DNA from: Chlorops oryzae
Lineage: Eukaryota > Arthropoda > Insecta > Diptera > Chloropidae
DNA: 64,000 nt
Direction: 5' to 3'
NCBI GenBank assembly: GCA_020466095.1
Contig: CM035807.1
Location: 22,066,198 to 22,130,197 of the forward strand
Shown here: piece after piece, positions 57,946 to 64,000 of the stretch
Numbering within the stretch: position 1 is the stretch's first letter
Layout: every line of letters starts with the position of its first letter
The notes under the pieces: model-generated
Seen by the model: only the letters and a program-made list of their open reading frames with translations
Told to the model about the DNA's origin: nothing
Databases searched by the model: none
Program-made: the position numbers and the translations under genes

Positions 57946-59229
57946 TAAGGTGTAGTAAAAAGAAATCCATTATTTTTGCATTAAATTGAGGGCTTTATTT
58001 AAGATAGTTAGAATGACCCGATTTAGGTCAAATATGCGCCGTTTTGTTCGATAACTTGTTGCCATTTTAAAGGTAATTTCATTATGCCTCTCTCATAGAA
58101 GCCCTCGTTCCTATTAGCAAAAAATTGAGACAGTCGAATTTCAGAAGCCTCTCTTGAAGCGAATGTTTCACCAGCAAAATTGTTCGCCATGGACAGGAAC
58201 AGATGGTAATCACTTGGTGCCAGGTCCGGACTATAAGGTGGATGCAGAAGAACCTCCCAACCAAACTCCCGGAGCTTCTGGCGAGTCACTATCGATGTGT
58301 GTGGCCTGGCGTTGTCCTGATGGAACACAATTCCTCTCCTATTGGCCAAAGCTGGCCGCTTATGGGCGATTGCTTCCTTCAGACGGTCCAATTGTTGACA
58401 GTAGAGTTCCGAGTTAAGAGTTTTGCCGTATGGGAGCAGCTCATAGTAGATAATTCCCTGCCAATCCCACCAAACACACAGCAAAACCTTCCTGGCCGTC
58501 AATCCTGGCTTGGCCACCGTTTCCGCCGGTTCACCGTGTTTCGACCACGACCGTTTTCGCTTGACGTTGTCGTAAATGACCCACTTTTCATCACCAGTCA
58601 CCAACCGCTTCAGAAATGGGTCGATTTTGTTGCGGTTCAGCAGCGATTCGCAGATGGAAATTCGGTCTATGAGGTTTTTTTGCGTTAACTCGTGTGGCAC
58701 CCATACATCGAGCTTCTTTGTGTATCCAGCCTTATTCAAATGGTTCCAAACGGTTTTTTGTGCAATCTTTAGCTCTTTTGCAATCGAAACAGTGCTAACA
58801 TGACGATCGGACTCGATAATTTCCATGATTTTATCGACATTTTCGACAATTGGCCTTCCAGTGCGTGGTGCATCCTTGACATCGAAGTTACCGGAACGGA
58901 ATGGACGAAACCAAAATTGCGCATGATTGGCTGTTACAGTATCAGGTCCATAAACGCTATTCACATTTTCAGCCGCCTGGCTTACGTTTTCTCCCTTATC
59001 GAAGAAAAACTGCAAAATGTAGCGAATTTTCTCTTTGCTGATGTCCATCTTTGACAAGCTCTCAAACAAAACTGAATCAATCAATCAAAAAAGTGTCAAA
59101 AAAGCTTTTTTAGTAGGAACTGTCATCTTTCTAATGCCCCCTAGCGGAACACGATCGGACTTATACAACGCGAGATGCAGATAAATAACGCCATCTATTG
59201 GAAAAATAATTTCTTTTTACTACACCTAA
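57946..59229 (-). mobile_element. Full-length mariner element, copy 2
   Basis: About 1,284 bp with the same ends as copy 1 (one terminus reads TAAGG instead of TTAGG) and TA at both junctions (57944-57945, 59230-59231). Inserted into the hAT-type element, so younger than it. Confidence 0.95.
58023..59048 (-). CDS. mariner transposase (D,D34D), intact, copy 2
   Basis: Same 341-residue enzyme as at 28.5 kb, with the start taken at the ATG at 59048. The aspartates at 153, 245 and 280 and the WVPHEL and YSPDLAPSDYH motifs are unchanged. Relative to copy 1 it has Val for Ala at 22, Pro for Arg at 49 in the DNA-binding half, Ile for Thr at 158, Val for Asp at 188, Glu for Asp at 203 and Ala for Thr near the C-terminus. 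Val-188 and Glu-203 look like the family norm; Pro-49 looks unusual and could harm DNA binding. Activity is not inferable from sequence. Confidence 0.93.
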   Translation of the reverse strand: MDISKEKIRYILQFFFDKGENVSQAAENVNSVYGPDTVTANHAQFWFRPFRSGNFDVKDAPRTGRPIVENVDKIMEIIESDRHVSTVSIAKELKIAQKTVWNHLNKAGYTKKLDVWVPHELTQKNLIDRISICESLLNRNKIDPFLKRLVTGDEKWVIYDNVKRKRSWSKHGEPAETVAKPGLTARKVLLCVWWDWQGIIYYELLPYGKTLNSELYCQQLDRLKEAIAHKRPALANRRGIVFHQDNARPHTSIVTRQKLREFGWEVLLHPPYSPDLAPSDYHLFLSMANNFAGETFASREASEIRLSQFFANRNEGFYERGIMKLPLKWQQVIEQNGAYLT

Positions 59230-59904
59230 TATATGGCAGTTTTTACCAAACATACATCATGTCGTTCATTGAACTAAATAAATACACTCGACATTCTCTA
59301 TAACGACCTCCTCTAAAACAAATTTCTCTCTATAGCGAACCTTCTTAAGGCTTTTTCGCTACATTATATTGCCTTTTTTCTCCTAACAACAAATTCTCTC
59401 ATCGAAGATTTAATTTTTCAGGTCCATTGATATTCATTATAGAGAGTTTCGATAGTTTTGAGATTGACTACATGCTCAACCACCAAAATCCCAATTTAGG
59501 CAACTTAAGTACATACCTATTTATTCAAATATATAGTTAATTGTAATTGTAAATTGGTGAAACAAATCATAGACCAACTACAATGTTCTGCAAGCAGTAA
59601 AAAGTTTATATTTAAGAACAAAAGTGGACTAACTACTAGTAAGTTACTAGACTTCCGTGTTAGAGATAATTCAAATTGAATTTATGGTAGTATGAAAGCA
59701 TGTTATTTATTTCTATTTTTTTTTTTATATATTTGCCATGTTCTGTTTTTTTTTTTAAATTAATATAAGGATGAATTTAAAAATACTTTCTTTTTTAGAA
59801 AAATACTTTATTTTTTAAATACTAAATAAAGTTATACTTTATTTTGCCCTTAGAAAGTTGGCAACTCTAGTCGTGATATTAGAACCCATCAACCTGTATC
59901 TCTT

Positions 59905-60472
59905 CCCAGCGGGAAATGTCCCGCGGACATCCCCGATGATGTCTTACTGACTTCGGAGCCGGAATGCATGCTATTGCACTTTGTATGACATTTACACAGG
60001 AGCTGACAGGGACTTCAGCGGTGACACTATCACCGGAAGATAAGAAAATGTCACTGGTCATGCTAGGGGATGCGATGGCGAAAAAAGCATTTGAGAGCAG
60101 CACATTGCTCTTTTCTCTCTAAATGTCAATTTATAGAAACCAGTTTGATAACTCTCTTCTTTGCCCTCTCTTTGAATGTTTCGAAAATTTTTAAAAATCT
60201 ATTTTTAACAATTTTTGTTCGACTCTGGCAGGGATCGAACCGGCGATCTTCGGATTCTGAGTCGAGCACTCGTCATCTACGCCACTTCATGCTAACGCTC
60301 AACTGACGCTAAAACCTTATTTAAATTTCAGTAGCCAATGAGAGTCAAGCACATGAACAACATCCCTGCACGATGACATGTACTCCAAGATGTCATGCAT
60401 GACAATGTCACCTATATGTCATCGATGACATCATTGGTGACTTTGTCATGCAGGAGATAATTTCCCGCTGGG
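59905..60472 (-). mobile_element. TIR element with tRNA-like core, copy 1
   Basis: Both ends are CCCAGCGGGAAAT (inverted). The interior holds many ATGACAT/ATGTCAT words and, at 60222-60293 on the minus strand, a tRNA-like core: TGGCGTAGATGACGAGTGC (A box), loop CTCAGAA and CGGTTCGATCCC (B box). A DNA-transposon-like frame with an internal pol III-like promoter is unusual. No ORF of note. Confidence 0.75.
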
Positions 60473-60551
60473 TTTATTTATACATGTGCGTGTGTGTGTT
60501 TTTGAAATTTTTGCGCTCGTCCCAGTCGTAATATGTAAGATTTAGTGATTA

Positions 60552-61101
60552 CCCAGCGGCAAATTATCTCCTGCATGACAATGTCATCAGTGATGTCATC
60601 GATGACATACATGTGACATTGTCATGCATGACATCTTGGAGGACATGTCATCGTGGAGGGATGCTGTTCATGTGCTTGAATCTCATTGGCTATTGAAATT
60701 TAAATAAGGTTTTAGCGTCAGTTGAACGTTAGCATGAAGTGGCGTAGATGATGAGTGCTCGACTCATAATCCGAAGATCGCGGGTTCGATCCCTGGCTGA
60801 GGCGAATAAAAATTGTTAAAAATAGATTTTTAAAAATTTTCGAAATATTCAAAGAGAGCGCAAAGAAGAGAGTTATCAAACTGGTTTTCTATAAATTGAC
60901 ATTTAAAGAGAAAAAGAGCAATTAGCTGCTCTCAAATGCTTTTTTCGCTATCGCACCTCCTAGCATGACATTGTCACCGGTGAATTCACTGTCCAACTCC
61001 TGTACAAATGTCATACAAAGTCTCATATGAATTGTCATGCATACCGGATCCAAAGTCACCCTGACTTCAACGATGATGTCAGCGGGACATTTGCCGCTGG
61101 G
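60552..61101 (+). mobile_element. TIR element with tRNA-like core, copy 2 (inverted relative to copy 1)
   Basis: Starts CCCAGCGGCAAATTATCTCC and ends GGACATTTGCCGCTGGG. It aligns with the reverse complement of copy 1 along nearly the whole length. The tRNA-like core at 60732-60803 has the loop CTCATAA and GGGTTCGATCCC. The anticodon stem is imperfect and the acceptor stem does not pair. A 79-bp unique spacer with a GT run separates the copies. Confidence 0.75.
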
Positions 61102-64000
61102 TAACTTTCCCGGTATCGCGATAGCGGCGTGAGTAAATTGCAACAAGCAAGAAATTTCTGGTAATGCTTTCTAGTTGTCGGTCCGCTACCGGTTGGAAAA
61201 ACTCACCGAATTTGTTCCTTACTACTCATGAATTTTTTCGACCTTACATTTTTCACTCATGTCATCAACGAATTCATAGAAGAACGAATTCGTACAAGAT
61301 CGAATTTCCGACTAGGGTATGTATGTGTTTTTCATTGTATACAACCAAATACTAAATCTCTGAGATATATTTATATCCAAAGGTTGTGAAAGATTTTCCA
61401 GTGCGATGCCACTACATAGTCGGAAATATTGTGCGAAAAAGATTTTTTTACAGTAGATAATGAAATCCTTAAGCACTTAGCGACTTACGATTTAACGAGA
61501 TTGAACAAATTTGTTGGCGTTGCACTTGTCACAACAAATCCATAAGCACTAATTGTAAGAAATTAAAAAGCTTTTTGTTTCCGTTCTCTCGTGATATTCT
61601 ATTCGATGTGCAATGTTCTCTGCACTGAGCAACATTTAATTGTTTCATAACGAGGACCGGGGTCGGAATAGGTTCAAATTTAATTATCATAAGAAAATCT
61701 ATTGCAGGAAGCTGTTTTTTTTTTTTTTCTCTAATAAAAGTATGGTCGAACTTCTTTCTACTTTCTTCAGAGAATCAGAATTTTAACTTCGGCGAGGAAT
61801 TTTTGAAACAATCAAGGCCTACATATGATCGGTCAGCTTCATCGATAAGTTCGCCGTCAGAATAAACAAGTTGTCTGATCACTTTCTAAAATCACGACGA
61901 AGATTTTCATAACAAAACCGCTTTGGAAAAGAGTATAAAAAGCTTTGAGAAGTAAAACGAAACTGGAGCGAAGCTAGTCCAAGCAAAAAGTGACTCGATT
62001 TAAATGAGAAAAAGTGAATTACATTGACTCAAATTGTTTCGAAATTCACTCTTTTTTTGGGGCATCAAAAGATGGAGACAAATACAAAATGAAATTAAAA
62101 AAAAGATTACTTCATTCTTTCATTCTTTGCACTTTTGTCTTCAGTTGACCACAAGAATATTTGTAAGCTTTAAAAAGAGATTTAAAATCGGTTATGACCA
62201 GTGAGAAATAACTGGTTGGAAATCATTTCAAGACTAGATTTTCACAATTCAGAGTTAAGCCGCCAAACAATTGGCTTGAACGGGCTTCGGGCAGTCATCA
62301 ACGCTCCATCAATCATTAAAAGACCTTATGAACGAACAAATATTCATGGATTGGCGGTGAAATATTTCTTATTCTTTGTCATTCTGCGCCAAACGGTTCT
62401 AATCAATTTATCAAATGACTCATTTTTCGGCATTTACTACAGTTTATGAGCATCTTTATTGTAGTATGTACCGTTTTTATTTTAATTATTTAAATAAGTT
62501 AAGCAATGAATCTATAGAACCTGGACTTTTTGGGGAGTAGGAGCAATCTATTATTATTAAAAATATAATCATGCATGCATGACATACGCAACAATTCTGT
62601 CATCGATTTATTACAGATGAAAATTGTCATGCATAACTTTTTTGGGGAGTAGGAGCAATCAATTATTATTAAAAATAAAATTTTGCGTACATGACATGGT
62701 CATCAATTCTGTCATCGATGACTTATAGGTGACAATTTCATGCATATTGGATACTGATATCTTTAATTAAAAACTTTCAGAAGAGAAGCGTTAAGCCATC
62801 ATTAATGGTCACTGATAATATCACTGCTAATTTTATTATACATACAATATGTCATGAACTGCCCGCTTCCTTCTATGTAACACAGTCGCCATTATAATAG
62901 GCGACTTTTCCCACTGGGGTGGCAAAAAATTTGTCTTCAACTGAGGCCGGTTCTCGGAACAACAGAAAAATTAGTTGAAAACTATTTTATCATGGAAATT
63001 TCGTTCTTTCGAAATATGGAATCGAAACAGTTTTAGGTTTCATCGTTCGATATTGATATGACTGCTGGAAATTCTATAAAAATTCATTAACTTGTCAATG
63101 GGAATCGTGTGTTGGTGTGTGTTGCGAATTCTGAAGCCCACAGAGTGTGTTCTCCATTGTGAGCACGTTGGCCGACTGACCCTACGTTTCCAATAAGTGA
63201 TATCTGTATATTTTTTTACGATAATGATAATGCTTGCGATCATATCGACGAACAGCTGTTTTTAAAGGCTCTGTTAGTTTCATTGTGGATTTTGACCTTT
63301 CGACATTTGTGCATCTAAGCCTATTCACTTCGAATTTGGAAGAAGAGCACAGAATTCAGCGCTTGAAACGTAAATACACACAAGTAGATGTCGTCTGTTC
63401 TTAGGAATATCTTTAAAAATACTCATATGCTCAAGGTACATTAAAAAAAAGTTCGATAAAAAGCAGATACGGACATCATTTCGAAACAGCTTTAATCGTG
63501 CGATACTGATAAGATAAAATATCATTCTCGAAAGACAAATAAAAAAATTTTTAAAAGCAAGCGCCTCTAGCCAACTTTAAACAAAATCGAATCGGATCAG
63601 ACAAAATGCGAGTTTTGAAAACAAAAATTGAATAGTTTAGCCGTCGAGTATGAAGAACCAACAAAAATTCAAAAAATATGGATTTTCATAGGATATTTTA
63701 ATAAACCGATATCTCCATAAATAGAAGAGCTAGAGCAAATAAGTATAAGCGAATCTGGTGATCACCTGGGAAAATTCAAAAAATCTGGATTTTCATAGAA
63801 AATTTTCAAAAAACCTTTAAAAGCCGATTTCTCCGTTAATATAAGAGCTAGAGCGAAAATAAGCAAATCTGGTGATCACCTGGGAAAATTCAAAAAATAT
63901 GCTCGAGAGAAAATTGATCGAAGGCCAAACATAGGCTGTGGAATTTTGAACAGAATAAAAATCAAGTCCAGTTTATCAAACAACAGCCGAAATACGAAAA
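61102..64000. other. Non-coding AT-rich right end with short tandem duplications
   Basis: No gene recognised. A two-copy 112-bp duplication (GGGGAGTAGGAGCAATC at 62532 and 62644, each with ATGACAT-rich tails like those of the TIR elements at 60 kb) and a two-copy 114-bp duplication (GGTGATCACCTGGGAAAATT at 63758 and 63872). Confidence 0.55.

Larger units (their letters stand above)
57835..59869. mobile_element. Non-autonomous hAT-type element with perfect 8-bp target duplication, carrying a mariner
   Basis: The left end is TAGGGTTGCCAAC; the right end's reverse complement is TAGAGTTGCCAAC. GTCGTGAT flanks both ends exactly (57827-57834, 59870-59877). Without the mariner it is about 750 bp, rich in TACTTTATTT words on both arms. 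No transposase of its own. Confidence 0.88.

Noticed and set aside
60732..60803. Functional tRNA-Met (CAT) gene
   Set aside because: A and B boxes are good but acceptor and anticodon stems do not pair; its twin has a different anticodon and both lie inside a repeated element.

Overview
This is eukaryotic, AT-rich, intron-rich and transposon-rich DNA from a higher fly (Diptera, Cyclorrhapha). The gene content is insect: an Rebers-Riddiford (RR) cuticle protein and the CIN85/CD2AP-family adaptor cindr. The repeats (DINE-1/INE-1-like elements, hAT MITEs, mariner, tRNA-derived SINEs) also fit a fly. A true fruit fly (Tephritidae) is my best guess, but that is inference. No bacterial, plasmid, viral or CRISPR features were seen.

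Two host genes are supported, both on the minus strand. (1) A cuticular protein gene ends at position 502. It has a long, low-complexity exon (3784-1563), a 198-nt intron, and a last exon (1364-502) ending in a chitin-binding RR domain. A possible signal-peptide exon lies at 7791-7699. One reading-frame break near 2970-2985 needs explaining. (2) cindr runs from 54066 down to 38130. It has three SH3 domains, a capping-protein-interaction-like motif and a C-terminal coiled coil, in six phase-matched exons plus a 201-nt candidate cassette exon. Its first exon, carrying only the ATG and one more base, was not found.

The 4-38 kb interval has no recognisable host gene. It holds two clusters of a ~60-bp dispersed repeat (10.4 and 18.4 kb), two copies of a tRNA-derived SINE (14.4 and 23.9 kb), a LINE remnant (19.2 kb), a long-TIR MITE (24.5 kb), and a 4.66-kb composite hAT-type element (28150-32804). 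That element has a perfect 8-bp target duplication and contains an intact mariner, further TIR elements and a 1.2-kb tract almost free of G on the plus strand.

The large cindr intron (40181-50461) holds the most unusual locus. Two ~410-bp hAT-type MITEs lie in inverted orientation (46158-48059 and 48228-48638). The first is split by a DINE-1-like element carrying 127-bp tandem repeats, and by a ~300-bp insert containing a complete type-I hammerhead ribozyme motif (47786-47836). The ribozyme has a palindromic short stem III, as described for Penelope-like elements and retrozymes.

Right of cindr are a third cluster of the ~60-bp repeat (55.9-56.4 kb), a second hAT-type element with a perfect 8-bp target duplication and its own nested intact mariner (57835-59869), and an inverted pair of TIR elements (59905-60472, 60552-61101), each carrying a tRNA-like core. 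The remainder to 64000 is AT-rich with short tandem duplications.
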